Notes: generated by a model not told the origin, from the letters alone. Counted from the first letter of the stretch, positions 1 to 8,827 are shown. The stretch is DNA of 64,000 nucleotides from Cellulomonas fulva (GCF_018531375.1 NZ_JAHBOH010000002.1:611100-675099); one strand, 5' to 3'. Numbers and translations are program-made.

Positions 1-2
1 CC

Positions 3-752
3 ACCGGCACGCCCGGGGTCGGGCAGGTCGGGCTGGTCGAGGACGTGCTCGTCGACCGCGGCTTCTCGCGGCTGCGGCACACCCACGCCGCTGAGCTCGG
101 CACGCTCGAGGACCTCTCCGCGCTCGCCGGGCCGGACGGGACCGTGCCGCGGCACGTCGTCGCGGACGCGCTCGCGGCCGCCGCGCTCGCGCTCGCGCAC
201 GGCGTCGACCCGGCGCACGTGCGCGACGGCCTGCGGGCGTACGGACCCGGTCGGCACCGCATCGAGACGGTCGCGCGCGTCGACGGCGTCGCGTACGTCG
301 ACGACTCCAAGGCCACCAACGCGCACGCCGCGGCCGCGTCGCTCGGGTCGTTCGAGCCGGGCTCGGTGGTGTGGGTCGCGGGCGGGCTCGCGAAGGGCGC
401 GCGGTTCGACGAGCTCGTCGTGGGCCGGCGGGACCGCCTGCGCGGCGTCGTCCTCATCGGCGCGGACCGCGAGCCGCTGCGCGACGCGCTCGCCCGACAC
501 GCCCCGGATGTCCCCGTCGTCGAGATCGAGCCCGGTGAGACTGAGGACGTGATGACCTCGGCTGTCGCTGCCGCGCGCGCGCTCGCGCTCGACGCCGGCG
601 CGCGCCCGGGCCCCGTGACCGTCCTGCTGGCGCCGGCGTGCGCCTCGATGGACCAGTTCGCGTCCTACGCGGCGCGCGGCGACGCGTTCGTCGCCGCCGT
701 GGGCCGGCTCCCGGGTGCTCGCGCGGGAGGCGATCCGGGCGGTCCCGCGTGA
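3..752 (+). CDS. murD: UDP-N-acetylmuramoylalanine--D-glutamate ligase, C-terminal part
   Basis: Partial gene; the reading frame is open at the left window edge, so the N-terminal and most of the ATP-binding part lie outside. MurD adds D-glutamate to UDP-MurNAc-L-Ala in the cytoplasm. The visible part matches the end of the central domain and the C-terminal Mur ligase domain: GRHRIE, the DDSKATN motif, GGLAKGA, and the terminal LAPACASMDQF followed by RGD. It is the first visible gene of the division and cell wall cluster; ftsW starts 22 bases after its stop. Assignment is firm; only the missing N-terminus limits it. Confidence 0.93.
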   Translation, partial: TGTPGVGQVGLVEDVLVDRGFSRLRHTHAAELGTLEDLSALAGPDGTVPRHVVADALAAAALALAHGVDPAHVRDGLRAYGPGRHRIETVARVDGVAYVDDSKATNAHAAAASLGSFEPGSVVWVAGGLAKGARFDELVVGRRDRLRGVVLIGADREPLRDALARHAPDVPVVEIEPGETEDVMTSAVAAARALALDAGARPGPVTVLLAPACASMDQFASYAARGDAFVAAVGRLPGARAGGDPGGPA

Positions 753-774
753 CGGCCGGCCGGGAGGTCCGACG

Positions 775-2082
775 ATGACGGCGCTGGACCCCGCGGCGGG
801 GGGAGCGGCCGAGGACCGGCACGGGCGCCGGTCGGTGCTGGGCCAGTGGAACAGCGTGGTGACGAGCTACTACGTGCTGGTCGGCGCCACCGCGCTGCTG
901 CTCGTCGTCGGGCTGGTCATGGTGCTCTCCAGCTCGAGCGTGGAGTCGCTCGACGAGAGCGGGAACGCGTACGCGGTCTTCCTCGACCAGGCGAAGTTCG
1001 CCCTCATCGGCGTCCCCGTGGCGATCGGGCTGGCGCGCCTGCCGGTGCGGTTCTTCAAGGCGATCGCCTGGCCGGTCCTCGGCGCCGCGGTCGTCTTCCA
1101 GTCGCTCATCTTCGTCGGCCTCGGCTGCGGCGCGGGCGGCAACACCAACTGGGTCTGCCTGCCGGGCGGCATCACCGCCCAGCCGTCGGAGACGATCAAG
1201 CTCGCCCTCGCCCTGTGGCTCGCCGTGGTGCTCGCCCGCAAGCAGCCCTACCTCGAGCAGTGGAAGCACGTGTTCGTCCCCGCCGTGCCGGTCGCCGGGC
1301 TCGCAATCGGGGCGGTGCTGCTCGGGCACGACCTCGGCACGGCGATGGTGCTGTTCGTGCTCGTCGCGGGGGCGATGTTCGTCGCCGGGGTGCCGCTGCG
1401 CATGTTCGCGGTCGCGGGGATGCTGGCGGCCGGGGCGGTCGCCGTCCTGGTGGTGCTCAGCCCCAACCGCATCGGGCGCATCACCTCCTGGCTCGGCGGC
1501 GACGAGTGCTCCACGTCCGCGGCCTGCTACCAGACGCTCCACGGCAGCTGGGGCCTGGCCAGCGGCGGGATCGGCGGCCTCGGCCTAGGGCAGAGCCGCG
1601 AGAAGTGGTCCTACCTGCCGGCGGCCCACAACGACTTCATCTTCGCGATCCTGGGCGAGGAGCTCGGGCTCGTCGGGACGCTCGTCGTCCTGGGCCTGTT
1701 CGGCCTGCTCGCCTTCGCGATGATCCGGGTGATCCGGCGGCACCCGGACCCGTTCGTCAAGATCGCGACCGGCGGGATCCTGGCCTGGATCGCGGGCCAG
1801 GCGCTGGTCAACATCGCGGTCGTCATCGGCCTCGCGCCCGTCATCGGCGTGCCGCTGCCGCTCGTGTCCGCGGGCGGCTCCGCGCTCATCATGACGCTCG
1901 CGGCGCTGGGCGTGGTGATCGCGTTCGCCCGCGACGAGCCGGGCGCCGCCGAGGCGCTCGCGGCCCGGCCCGGCGTGGTGCGCCGCTCGCTCGCCGTCGT
2001 CGGCGTGAGCCGGGTCGCGCGGCCCTCGTCGGCCCGCGGCTCGTCGAGGACCCCATCGACCCGAGGGAGCACGCGTGGCTGA
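775..2082 (+). CDS. ftsW: Peptidoglycan glycosyltransferase FtsW (SEDS family)
   Basis: 435-residue polytopic membrane protein of the FtsW/RodA/SpoVE family, which polymerises lipid II at the septum together with a class B penicillin-binding protein. Visible features are about ten hydrophobic segments starting near residue 25 (VGATALLLVVGLVMVLSSSS), the family motif HNDFIFAILGEELGLVG, and GVPLPLVSAGGSALI near the end, followed by a basic Ser/Arg-rich tail. The ATG at 775 is chosen because GGGAGG lies 7 bases upstream; an in-frame start at 715 would run far back into murD. The stop overlaps the murG-murC start by 8 bases, suggesting coupled translation. Confidence 0.93.
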   Translation: MTALDPAAGGAAEDRHGRRSVLGQWNSVVTSYYVLVGATALLLVVGLVMVLSSSSVESLDESGNAYAVFLDQAKFALIGVPVAIGLARLPVRFFKAIAWPVLGAAVVFQSLIFVGLGCGAGGNTNWVCLPGGITAQPSETIKLALALWLAVVLARKQPYLEQWKHVFVPAVPVAGLAIGAVLLGHDLGTAMVLFVLVAGAMFVAGVPLRMFAVAGMLAAGAVAVLVVLSPNRIGRITSWLGGDECSTSAACYQTLHGSWGLASGGIGGLGLGQSREKWSYLPAAHNDFIFAILGEELGLVGTLVVLGLFGLLAFAMIRVIRRHPDPFVKIATGGILAWIAGQALVNIAVVIGLAPVIGVPLPLVSAGGSALIMTLAALGVVIAFARDEPGAAEALAARPGVVRRSLAVVGVSRVARPSSARGSSRTPSTRGSTRG

Positions 2083-4741
2083 CGGCTCGACACCGGCGGA
2101 GGTGTCGGTCCTGCTGGCCGGCGGCGGGACGGCAGGGCACGTCAACCCGCTGCTCGCGGTCGCCGACGAGATCGTGCGCCGCCACCCCGCGGCGCAGGTC
2201 ACGGTGCTGGGCACGGCCGAGGGGCTCGAGGCCCGGCTCGTCCCGGCCCACGGCTACCCGCTCGCGATCGTCCCGCGCGTGCCGCTGCCGCGACGACCCT
2301 CGCTCGACCTGCTGCGGCTCCCGGGCCGGCTCCGTGCCGCCGTGGCCGCGGCGGGACGCGCGATCGACGAGTCCGGCGCGCAGGTCGTGGTGGGATTCGG
2401 TGGCTACGTCGCCACGCCCGCGTACCTGGCCGCGCGGCGGCGCGGCGTGCCGATCGTCGTGCACGAGCAGAACGCCCGGCCCGGGCTGGCGAACCGGCTG
2501 GGGGCGCGGTGGGCGCAGGCGGTGGCCGTGACCTTCCCCGGCACGGAGCTGCGCGGGGCGCGGGTGACCGGCCTGCCCCTGCGTCGCCCGGTGGCGGACC
2601 TGGTCGCGGCGCGCGCGGTGGACGCCGCGGCCGCGCGGCGCGCCGCTGCCGCGGAGCTCGGGCTCGACCCGGACCTGCCGACGCTCGTGGTGACGGGCGG
2701 GTCGCTGGGCGCCGCGAGCGTGAACGCCGCCGTCGCGGGGGCGGCGGGCGAGCTGCTGGGCGCCGGCGTCCAGGTGCTGCACCTCACGGGCCGGGACAAG
2801 TCCGCGCCCGTGCACGCCGTGCTCGGAGAGCTGGGTCTGCCCGAGCAGGTCATCGAGCGGTACCACGTGCGCGAGTACCTCGACGACATGCACCTCGCGC
2901 TCGCGTGCGCCGACCTGGTCGTGGGCCGGGCCGGTGCAGGCACGGTGTGCGAGGTGGCCGCGCTCGGCCTGCCGGCCGTCTACGTGCCGCTCCCGGTGGG
3001 CAACGGCGAGCAGCGGCGCAACGCCGCGGGCGTGGTCGCCGCCGGCGGGGCGCTGCTGGTCGACGACGCCGCGCTGGACCCCGCGTGGGTGGTCCGGCAC
3101 GTCGTGCCGCTGCTGGTCGGCAGCCGCGCGGCCGACGAGCGGGCGCGGATGGGCGCGGCGGCCGCGGGTGCGGGGTTCCCCGACGCCTCCGGCCGGGTCG
3201 CGGACCTGGTCGACGCGCTGCGCCCGGCCGGCGGACCGACGCGTGCTGACGCGGCGGCACCGGCCGCGGCGGCACGGTCCGTCGGCGCATCGGTCGGCGC
3301 GTCGGTCGGCACGTCGGTCGCCACGGCCGGGGACCAGCTCGTGGTGGCCGACCTGGGCCGCGTGCACCTCGTCGGGGTGGGCGGGGCCGGCATGTCCGCG
3401 ATCGCGCTGCTGCTGGCGGCGCGCGGGCTGCGCGTGTCCGGCTCCGACGCGGCCGACGGGCCCGCGCTGCCGGCCCTGCGCGCCGCGGGCGTCGCCGTGA
3501 CCGTCGGCCACGACGCCGCGCTGGTCACCGGCGTCGACACGCTCGTCGTCTCCTCCGCCGTGCGGGAGAGCAACCCGGAGCTGAGCGCCGCGCGCGCGGC
3601 CGGCACCCGCGTGCTGCACCGCAGCGAGGCGCTCGCCGCGCTCATGGCGGACCGGGACGCGGTCGCGGTCGCTGGCGCGCACGGGAAGACGACCACGTCC
3701 GCGATGGTTGCGACGGCGCTGGCCGCCGCGGGCGCGGACCCGTCGTTCGCCATCGGCGGGACCGTCCTGACGGCCGACGGTGCGCTCGGTGGCGCACGCG
3801 ACGGCTCCGGCGCCGCGTTCGTCGCGGAGGCCGACGAGTCCGACGGCTCGTTCCTCGCCTACCGCCCGCTGGTCGCCCTCGTCACGAACGTGGAGCCGGA
3901 CCACCTGGACCACTACGGGTCGCGCGAGGCCTTCGAGGGGGCGTTCGTCGCGTTCGCCGAGCGGGTGCGCGACGGCGGGACGCTCGTGGCGTGCGCCGAC
4001 GACGAGGGCGCCCGAGCGCTGGTCGCGCGTGTGCGGACCGACCTCGCCGACCGCGGCGTCGCGGTGGTCACCTACGGCCGCGCCGAGGACGCCGACGTCC
4101 GCGTCGGCGAGCTGGCCCGGACCGCCGCGGGCTGGACCTTCGAGGTCGGGTCCGGCGACGCCGCCGCGACCATCACGCTGTCGATGCCGGGCGAGCACGT
4201 GGCCCTGAACGCCGCCGGGGCCTGGGCCGCCTGTGCCGCGCTCGGTGTGGCCGGGACCGCCGCCGCCGCGGGGCTGGCGCAGTTCCGGGGGACGGGCCGG
4301 CGCTTCGAGGACCGGGGCACCGCGGGCGGCGTGCGCGTGGTCGACGACTACGCGCACCACCCGACCGAGGTCACGGCGCTGCTCCGGGCCGCCCGCTCGG
4401 TGGCGGGCGAGGGGCGCGTCCTCGTGCTCTTCCAGCCGCACCTGTACTCGCGCACGCGGACCTTCGCCGCCGAGTTCGGCGCCGCGCTGGACCTGGCCGA
4501 CGTCGTCGTCGTGACCGACGTCTACGCCGCGCGCGAGGACCCCGACCCGACCGTCTCCGGCGCGACCGTGGTCGAGCAGGTCCCGACGAGCGGACGCGCG
4601 ACGTACGTGGCCGACCGGCACGAGGCGGCGCTCGCGGTCGCCGCCGCCGCGCGCCCCGGTGACCTGCTGCTGACGGTCGGCGCGGGCGACGTCACGCTGC
4701 TGGCCGACGTGGTGCTCGCGGCGCTCGGCGGCCGGCCGTGA
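2075..4741 (+). CDS. murG/murC: Fused MurG-MurC (lipid II synthase / UDP-MurNAc--alanine ligase)
   Basis: One uninterrupted 888-codon frame covers two enzymes that are normally separate. Residues 1 to about 385 are MurG, the GT28 glycosyltransferase that turns lipid I into lipid II: LLAGGGTAGHVNP, VHEQNARPG, VTGGSLGAASVN, GRAGAGTVCE and QRRNA are all present. Residues about 423-888 are MurC, which adds L-Ala to UDP-MurNAc: GVGGAGMSA, the P-loop GAHGKTTTS, EADESDGSF, TNVEPDHLDHYGS, DDYAHHPTE and FQPHLYSRTRTF. The two are joined by an Ala/Ser/Val-Gly linker encoded by 12-bp repeats. An in-frame GTG at 3341 could restart MurC translation, so separate MurC may also be made. Start is GTG, overlapping the ftsW stop by 8 bases. 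All key motifs look intact in both halves. Confidence 0.9.
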   Translation: MADGSTPAEVSVLLAGGGTAGHVNPLLAVADEIVRRHPAAQVTVLGTAEGLEARLVPAHGYPLAIVPRVPLPRRPSLDLLRLPGRLRAAVAAAGRAIDESGAQVVVGFGGYVATPAYLAARRRGVPIVVHEQNARPGLANRLGARWAQAVAVTFPGTELRGARVTGLPLRRPVADLVAARAVDAAAARRAAAAELGLDPDLPTLVVTGGSLGAASVNAAVAGAAGELLGAGVQVLHLTGRDKSAPVHAVLGELGLPEQVIERYHVREYLDDMHLALACADLVVGRAGAGTVCEVAALGLPAVYVPLPVGNGEQRRNAAGVVAAGGALLVDDAALDPAWVVRHVVPLLVGSRAADERARMGAAAAGAGFPDASGRVADLVDALRPAGGPTRADAAAPAAAARSVGASVGASVGTSVATAGDQLVVADLGRVHLVGVGGAGMSAIALLLAARGLRVSGSDAADGPALPALRAAGVAVTVGHDAALVTGVDTLVVSSAVRESNPELSAARAAGTRVLHRSEALAALMADRDAVAVAGAHGKTTTSAMVATALAAAGADPSFAIGGTVLTADGALGGARDGSGAAFVAEADESDGSFLAYRPLVALVTNVEPDHLDHYGSREAFEGAFVAFAERVRDGGTLVACADDEGARALVARVRTDLADRGVAVVTYGRAEDADVRVGELARTAAGWTFEVGSGDAAATITLSMPGEHVALNAAGAWAACAALGVAGTAAAAGLAQFRGTGRRFEDRGTAGGVRVVDDYAHHPTEVTALLRAARSVAGEGRVLVLFQPHLYSRTRTFAAEFGAALDLADVVVVTDVYAAREDPDPTVSGATVVEQVPTSGRATYVADRHEAALAVAAAARPGDLLLTVGAGDVTLLADVVLAALGGRP
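3281..3325 (+). repeat. 12-bp tandem repeat in the MurG-MurC linker
   Basis: Three full copies and one partial copy of a 12-bp unit (GTCGGCGCGTCG and close variants) encode S-V-G-A-S-V-G-A-S-V-G-T. The repeat lies exactly between the two enzyme domains and looks like slippage-type expansion. Confidence 0.85.
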
Positions 4742-5778
4742 GCCCGACGCGCCCGCCCCGCCCGCCGGGCACCCGGTCGGCATCCGGCCCGTCACCCCGC
4801 TCGGTGCCCGCCGGTGCGTCCGCGCCGCGCCGGCCGAACGGATCGGGCGCGTCGGGCACCCGGTCGCCCGCGGTCGCCTCGCCACCTCCGGCGCCGCCGC
4901 GGACGGCGTCCTCGGCCCCGCGCGCCGACGTGCCGACGCCCTCGCAGCGCACGGACGTCCCGCCGCCGCCGCGCCAGGTCGTCGGCCCGGGCACCGCGCC
5001 GACGGCTGCCGTCGGGGTCGCGATCCGTACGCCGCCCGTCGTCTCGCCGACGTCCGCCGCCCGGTTCGCCGAGCGTGCGCGCCTGCGCCGCTCGATCGCC
5101 CGCCGCCAGGTCGTCTCGCTCGCGGTCGCGGCGGCCGTGGCGATCGGGCTGGTGTACCTGCTGTTCTTCTCGCCCGTCCTCGCGCTGCACGCCGCCACCG
5201 TCGAGGTGCGCGGGGCGGGCACGGTGGTCGCGGTCGACCAGGTGCGCGCGGTCGTCGACGAGCTCGGCGGCACGCCGCTGCCACGGCTCGACACGGGCGG
5301 CCTGCAGGCCGACGTGCTCGACGTGCCCGGCGTGCGTGAGGCGACCGTGACGCGGAGCTGGCCGCACGGCCTGACGGTGACGCTCGTCTCGCGCGAGCCC
5401 GTCGCGGCCGTGCCCGCGCAGGGGCGCGCCGGGTACTCGCTGCTGGACCAGGACGGCGTCCAGGTGGGGCACGTCGGCAAGGCGCCGGCCGCGCTGCCGG
5501 TGGTGGACGTCCCGGTCGGCGACAAGCGCACGCTCCGGGCGGTGCTCTCGGTCATCGAGCAGCTCCCAGCCGAGCTGCTGGCGGACGTCGGCTCGGTCTC
5601 CGCGCGGACCCAGGACACGGTCTCGATGCAACTGCGCGGTGCCGCGCGGGTCGACTGGGGGAGCGCGGCGGAGACGCCACTCAAGGTCGCGGTGCTGACG
5701 ACGCTGCTGGCCACGAACGCGGGCAAGAAGGCGGACGTGATCGACGTCTCCGCGCCGCGCATGCCGATCACCCAGTGA
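4738..5778 (+). CDS. ftsQ: Cell division protein FtsQ
   Basis: 346-residue bitopic division protein; FtsQ links early and late divisome proteins and binds FtsB and FtsL outside the membrane. Residues 1-120 are a long Pro/Ser/Ala-rich cytoplasmic region, 124-145 a single membrane segment (VVSLAVAAAVAIGLVYLLFF), about 150-220 a POTRA domain (VEVRGAGTVVAVDQVRAVV, then DVPGVREATVTRSWPHGL), and the rest the FtsQ/DivIB domain. The GTG start overlaps the murC stop in a GTGA arrangement. The cytoplasmic tail is long even for an actinobacterial FtsQ. The gene ends inside an 11-bp tandem repeat. Confidence 0.92.
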   Translation: MSPTRPPRPPGTRSASGPSPRSVPAGASAPRRPNGSGASGTRSPAVASPPPAPPRTASSAPRADVPTPSQRTDVPPPPRQVVGPGTAPTAAVGVAIRTPPVVSPTSAARFAERARLRRSIARRQVVSLAVAAAVAIGLVYLLFFSPVLALHAATVEVRGAGTVVAVDQVRAVVDELGGTPLPRLDTGGLQADVLDVPGVREATVTRSWPHGLTVTLVSREPVAAVPAQGRAGYSLLDQDGVQVGHVGKAPAALPVVDVPVGDKRTLRAVLSVIEQLPAELLADVGSVSARTQDTVSMQLRGAARVDWGSAAETPLKVAVLTTLLATNAGKKADVIDVSAPRMPITQ

Positions 5779-5804
5779 GCGGCCAGTGAGTGGCCAGTGA
5801 GCGG
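5772..5804 (+). repeat. Three 11-bp tandem repeats over the ftsQ stop codon
   Basis: CCAGTGAGCGG, CCAGTGAGTGG and CCAGTGAGCGG follow one another. The TGA in the first copy is the ftsQ stop. Because the unit is 11 bp, the TGA of each copy falls in a different frame, giving stops in all three forward frames. Confidence 0.85.
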
Positions 5805-5904
5805 TGCGGGTGCGTGAGCCCGGTCGCCGAGGGCCGCGCCGGGTGGTTCGACGCACGCGGGAGACGGCCGGCCGAACCCGTGACGCGACACGCGCGCGCG
5901 GTCG

Positions 5905-5933
5905 TTGATCGGCGCCGGGGCGCGACCTAGCGT
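5905..5933 (+). promoter_or_regulatory. Candidate upstream promoter of ftsZ
   Basis: TTGATC at 5905-5910, a 17-base spacer and TAGCGT at 5928-5933 fit a housekeeping sigma promoter about 130 bases before the ftsZ start. The rest of 5805-5900 shows no gene. Prediction from pattern only. Confidence 0.5.
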
Positions 5934-5951
5934 CACGCCGTGACAGGACAT

Positions 5952-5982
5952 CTGACATAACTATAACCCTCAAGTAGAGGGT
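5952..5982 (+). promoter_or_regulatory. AT-rich promoter and inverted-repeat operator of ftsZ
   Basis: An A/T-rich island in a very GC-rich context. CTGACA at 5952-5957 can serve as -35. A perfect inverted repeat follows, ACCCTC (5966-5971), AAGTA, GAGGGT (5977-5982), overlapping where the -10 would be (TAGAGG, 5975-5980). An inverted repeat inside the -35/-10 spacer is typical of MerR-family activators. FtsR of Corynebacterium glutamicum, a MerR-type activator of ftsZ, is a candidate binder; that link is inference. Confidence 0.55.
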
Positions 5983-6066
5983 GAAGGTTGCTCCGCACGC
6001 CGCGTGTCGCGAATGCAGGCAGCCCACCACAGCAGCACCAGCCGCACTGAACGAGAGGCACCCACC

Positions 6067-7389
6067 GTGGCAGCTCCGCAGAACTATCTGGCGGTCATCA
6101 AGGTCGTCGGCATCGGCGGTGGCGGCGTCAACGCCGTGAACCGCATGATCGAGGTCGGCCTCAAGGGTGTCGAGTTCATCGCCGTCAACACCGACGCCCA
6201 GGCCCTGCTCATGTCCGACGCCGACGTCAAGCTCGACGTCGGCCGCGAGCTCACGCGCGGCCTCGGCGCGGGCGCGGACCCCGAGGTCGGCAAGAAGGCG
6301 GCCGAGGACCATGCCGAGGAGATCGAGGACGTCCTGCGCGGCGCGGACATGGTCTTCGTCACGGCGGGCGAGGGCGGCGGCACCGGCACGGGCGGTGCGC
6401 CGGTCGTGGCCCGGATCGCGCGGTCGCTCGGTGCGCTCACGATCGGTGTCGTGACCCGTCCGTTCACCTTCGAGGGCCGGCGCCGCTCGGTCCAGGCGGA
6501 CGCCGGCATCGACGCCCTGCGGGCCGAGGTCGACACGCTCATCGTCATCCCGAACGACCGCCTGCTGCAGATCTCCGACCGCTCGGTCTCGGTGCTCGAC
6601 GCCTTCCACTCCGCGGACCAGGTGCTGCTCTCCGGTGTCCAGGGCATCACGGACCTGATCACGACGCCGGGGCTCATCAACCTCGACTTCGCGGACGTGA
6701 AGTCGGTCATGCAGGGTGCCGGGTCCGCGCTCATGGGCATCGGCTACGCGCGCGGCGACGACCGCGCGGTGCAGGCCGCGGAGATGGCGATCAGCTCGCC
6801 GCTGCTCGAGGCCAGCATCGACGGCGCGCACGGCGTGCTGCTGTCCATCCAGGGTGGTTCCGACCTCGGCCTGTTCGAGATCAACGAGGCCGCGCGTCTG
6901 GTGCAGGAGGCCGCGCACCCGGAGGCCAACATCATCTTCGGTGCGGTCATCGACGACGCGCTGGGCGACGAGGTCCGGGTGACCGTGATCGCGGCCGGGT
7001 TCGACGGCGGGTCGCCGCAGGTGCGTCGTGACGCCCGGGCGCTCGGCCAGGTCAGCGGTCAGCAGGGCGGTCAGGGGGCCGGCCAGGCGGCGCAGGGCGC
7101 GCACACGACCGGCCACGGCCCGGGTCAGGTGCGTCAGGTGCCGTCCGTCCCCGCGCCGCGCACGGACGCCCCGCAGGAGGTGCCCGCCTTCGCGGCGGCC
7201 GACCGCCCGGTCGCCGTCCCCGGTGGTCAGCCGCTCCCGACCTCGTCGCCCCAGGAGGTGCCGGCGTTCCTCTCCACGGAGGCCGAGCCCGCACCGTCGA
7301 CCACGTCGCTCGAGGTGCCGCGGATCTTCTCGGAGGACGAGCCGCGGCGCGAGCGCGACGACCTCGACGTCCCCGACTTCCTCAAGTGA
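6067..7389 (+). CDS. ftsZ: Cell division protein FtsZ
   Basis: 440-residue tubulin-like GTPase that forms the Z-ring. The GTPase core is complete: [15 protein letters not shown], the tubulin signature [12 protein letters not shown], and the T7 loop region [11 protein letters not shown]. After the globular part (to about residue 318) comes a Gln/Gly/Pro-rich linker and the actinobacterial C-terminal peptide DLDVPDFLK (432-440), which docks FtsZ to partners such as SepF and FtsW. The linker carries three further VP-x-F-like motifs near residues 372, 398 and 417. GTG at 6067 is chosen because GAGAGG lies 8 bases upstream and the protein begins like its relatives; an in-frame start at 6004 lacks support. 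Its stop overlaps pgeF by 4 bases. Confidence 0.96.
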   Translation: MAAPQNYLAVIKVVGIGGGGVNAVNRMIEVGLKGVEFIAVNTDAQALLMSDADVKLDVGRELTRGLGAGADPEVGKKAAEDHAEEIEDVLRGADMVFVTAGEGGGTGTGGAPVVARIARSLGALTIGVVTRPFTFEGRRRSVQADAGIDALRAEVDTLIVIPNDRLLQISDRSVSVLDAFHSADQVLLSGVQGITDLITTPGLINLDFADVKSVMQGAGSALMGIGYARGDDRAVQAAEMAISSPLLEASIDGAHGVLLSIQGGSDLGLFEINEAARLVQEAAHPEANIIFGAVIDDALGDEVRVTVIAAGFDGGSPQVRRDARALGQVSGQQGGQGAGQAAQGAHTTGHGPGQVRQVPSVPAPRTDAPQEVPAFAAADRPVAVPGGQPLPTSSPQEVPAFLSTEAEPAPSTTSLEVPRIFSEDEPRRERDDLDVPDFLK

Positions 7390-8192
7390 GCGACGGCCCG
7401 TCGGCGCGCCGGTCGACCGACCGGCGCCCCGGCGGGCTCACGCTCGACGAGGTCGACCTGGGGCCGGGCGTGCGGGCCGGCTTCACCGACCGGCGGGGCG
7501 GTGTCAGCCGGCCGCCGTACGACGCGCTCGACCTGGGTGCCCACGTCGGCGACGACGAGGCCGCGGTCCGCGAGAACCGGGCGCGCCTCGCGGCGTGGGC
7601 CGGGTGCCCGGTCGCGTTCGCGGACCAGGTGCACGGAGCGACGACGCTCGTCGTCGCGACGCCGTCCGCGGTCCCGGCCGACGCGCTGCGTGCCGTCGGC
7701 GCGGGCGACGCGCTCGTCACGGCGGACCCGGGCGTCGCGCTCGCCGTGCTCGTGGCCGACTGCGTCCCGGTCCTGCTGGCGGACGACGACGCCGGCGTCG
7801 TGGGCGCGGCGCACGCGGGCCGACGCGGCCTCGTGGACGGCGTCCTGCCGTCCGTGGTCGAGGCGATGGTCGCCCTGGGCGCCCGCCCCGAGCGGGTCCG
7901 GGCCGCCGTCGGGCCGGCCATCGCGGGCTCGTCGTACGAGGTCCCGGAGGCGATGCGCGACGAGGTCGCGGTGCTGGTCCCGGAGGCGCGCGCCACGACG
8001 CGCGCGGGCACGCCGGCGCTCGACCTGCCGCGCGGGGCCGAGGCGGTGCTGCTGCGCTGCGGCGTGGGCGAGGTGCTGCGGTCGCGGCGGGACACGTGGG
8101 CGGACGCCGACCTGTTCTCGTTCCGGCGCGACGGTCGGACGGGACGCGCGGCAGGTGTGATCCGTCCCCTCGCGCGGCGTGTCGCGACCTGA
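7386..8192 (+). CDS. pgeF: YfiH/PgeF family protein (peptidoglycan editing factor, laccase domain)
   Basis: 268-residue YfiH (DUF152) protein. Family members are copper/zinc enzymes with purine nucleoside or laccase-like activity, and in E. coli the protein guards the MurC step against wrong amino acids. The metal-site motifs are visible: [20 protein letters not shown] and [11 protein letters not shown], each supplying a His or Cys ligand. The GTG start overlaps the ftsZ stop (GTGA), so the two are coupled. In many actinobacteria yggS follows; here it is absent and sepF comes next. Confidence 0.88.
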   Translation: MSDGPSARRSTDRRPGGLTLDEVDLGPGVRAGFTDRRGGVSRPPYDALDLGAHVGDDEAAVRENRARLAAWAGCPVAFADQVHGATTLVVATPSAVPADALRAVGAGDALVTADPGVALAVLVADCVPVLLADDDAGVVGAAHAGRRGLVDGVLPSVVEAMVALGARPERVRAAVGPAIAGSSYEVPEAMRDEVAVLVPEARATTRAGTPALDLPRGAEAVLLRCGVGEVLRSRRDTWADADLFSFRRDGRTGRAAGVIRPLARRVAT

Positions 8193-8278
8193 GGCGTCCC
8201 GCGCGCGTTGCTAGCGTGACCAGCGGACGGACCTTCGGACCGCGAGGCGCACGCCGACCGGCACGCAGGAGCGGGTCC

Positions 8279-8317
8279 GACGAGCAGGTCAGACGAGCAG
8301 GTCAGACGAGCAAGGTC
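8279..8317 (+). repeat. 13-bp tandem repeat upstream of sepF
   Basis: Two perfect copies of GACGAGCAGGTCA (8279-8291, 8292-8304) and a third diverged copy (8305-8317) sit in the 155-base pgeF-sepF gap, just before the sepF ribosome binding site. Confidence 0.85.
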
Positions 8318-8347
8318 CGGACGACGTCCGGGGGAGGAGCGGGGGCC

Positions 8348-8824
8348 ATGGCCGGAGCGCTGCGCAAGACGATGCTGTACCTCGGCCTGGCCGACGACCA
8401 CGCCACGCACCCGGAGCACGGGGAGTACCTGGACGACGAGGGGGTCGACATGCCGATGGATGCCGAGGAGCAGCACGAGGCCCAGGTGACGCCCTTCCGG
8501 CCGACCCGCGTGAGCGCCGTCGAGCAGCCCGCCGCGCAGGACCTGCGCCGCATCACGACGATCCACCCGCGCTCGTACAACGACGCGCGCAAGATCGGTG
8601 AGGCGTTCCGCGAGGGCACGCCGGTGATCATGAACCTGACGGACATGGACGACGCGGACGCCAAGCGGCTGGTCGACTTCTCGGCCGGCCTGATCTTCGG
8701 CCTGCACGGCGCCATCGAGCGGGTGACCAACAAGGTCTTCCTGCTGTCGCCGGCCCACGTCGAGGTCTCGGGAGAGCCCCCGCTGGGTGCGCCCAGCCGC
8801 GCCGGGTTCTACAACCAGAGCTGA
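8348..8824 (+). CDS. sepF: Cell division protein SepF
   Basis: 158-residue SepF, the membrane anchor that binds the FtsZ C-terminal peptide and is the main FtsZ tether in actinobacteria, which lack FtsA. The short amphipathic N-terminus ([16 protein letters not shown]) is the expected membrane-binding helix. A variable acidic linker follows, then the globular domain from about residue 70 ([57 protein letters not shown]). ATG at 8348 has GGGAGGAG about 9 bases upstream. yggT follows 3 bases after the stop. Confidence 0.94.
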   Translation: MAGALRKTMLYLGLADDHATHPEHGEYLDDEGVDMPMDAEEQHEAQVTPFRPTRVSAVEQPAAQDLRRITTIHPRSYNDARKIGEAFREGTPVIMNLTDMDDADAKRLVDFSAGLIFGLHGAIERVTNKVFLLSPAHVEVSGEPPLGAPSRAGFYNQS

Positions 8825-8827
8825 CGC

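Noticed and set aside
1889..5284. Long minus-strand frame opposite ftsW and murG-murC
   Set aside because: Same GC artefact; the plus strand shows intact enzyme motifs throughout.
5940..5960. Six-codon leaderless ORF downstream of TAGCGT before ftsZ
   Set aside because: It fits the -10/N6/GTG spacing but is too short to support; listed only as part of the promoter region.
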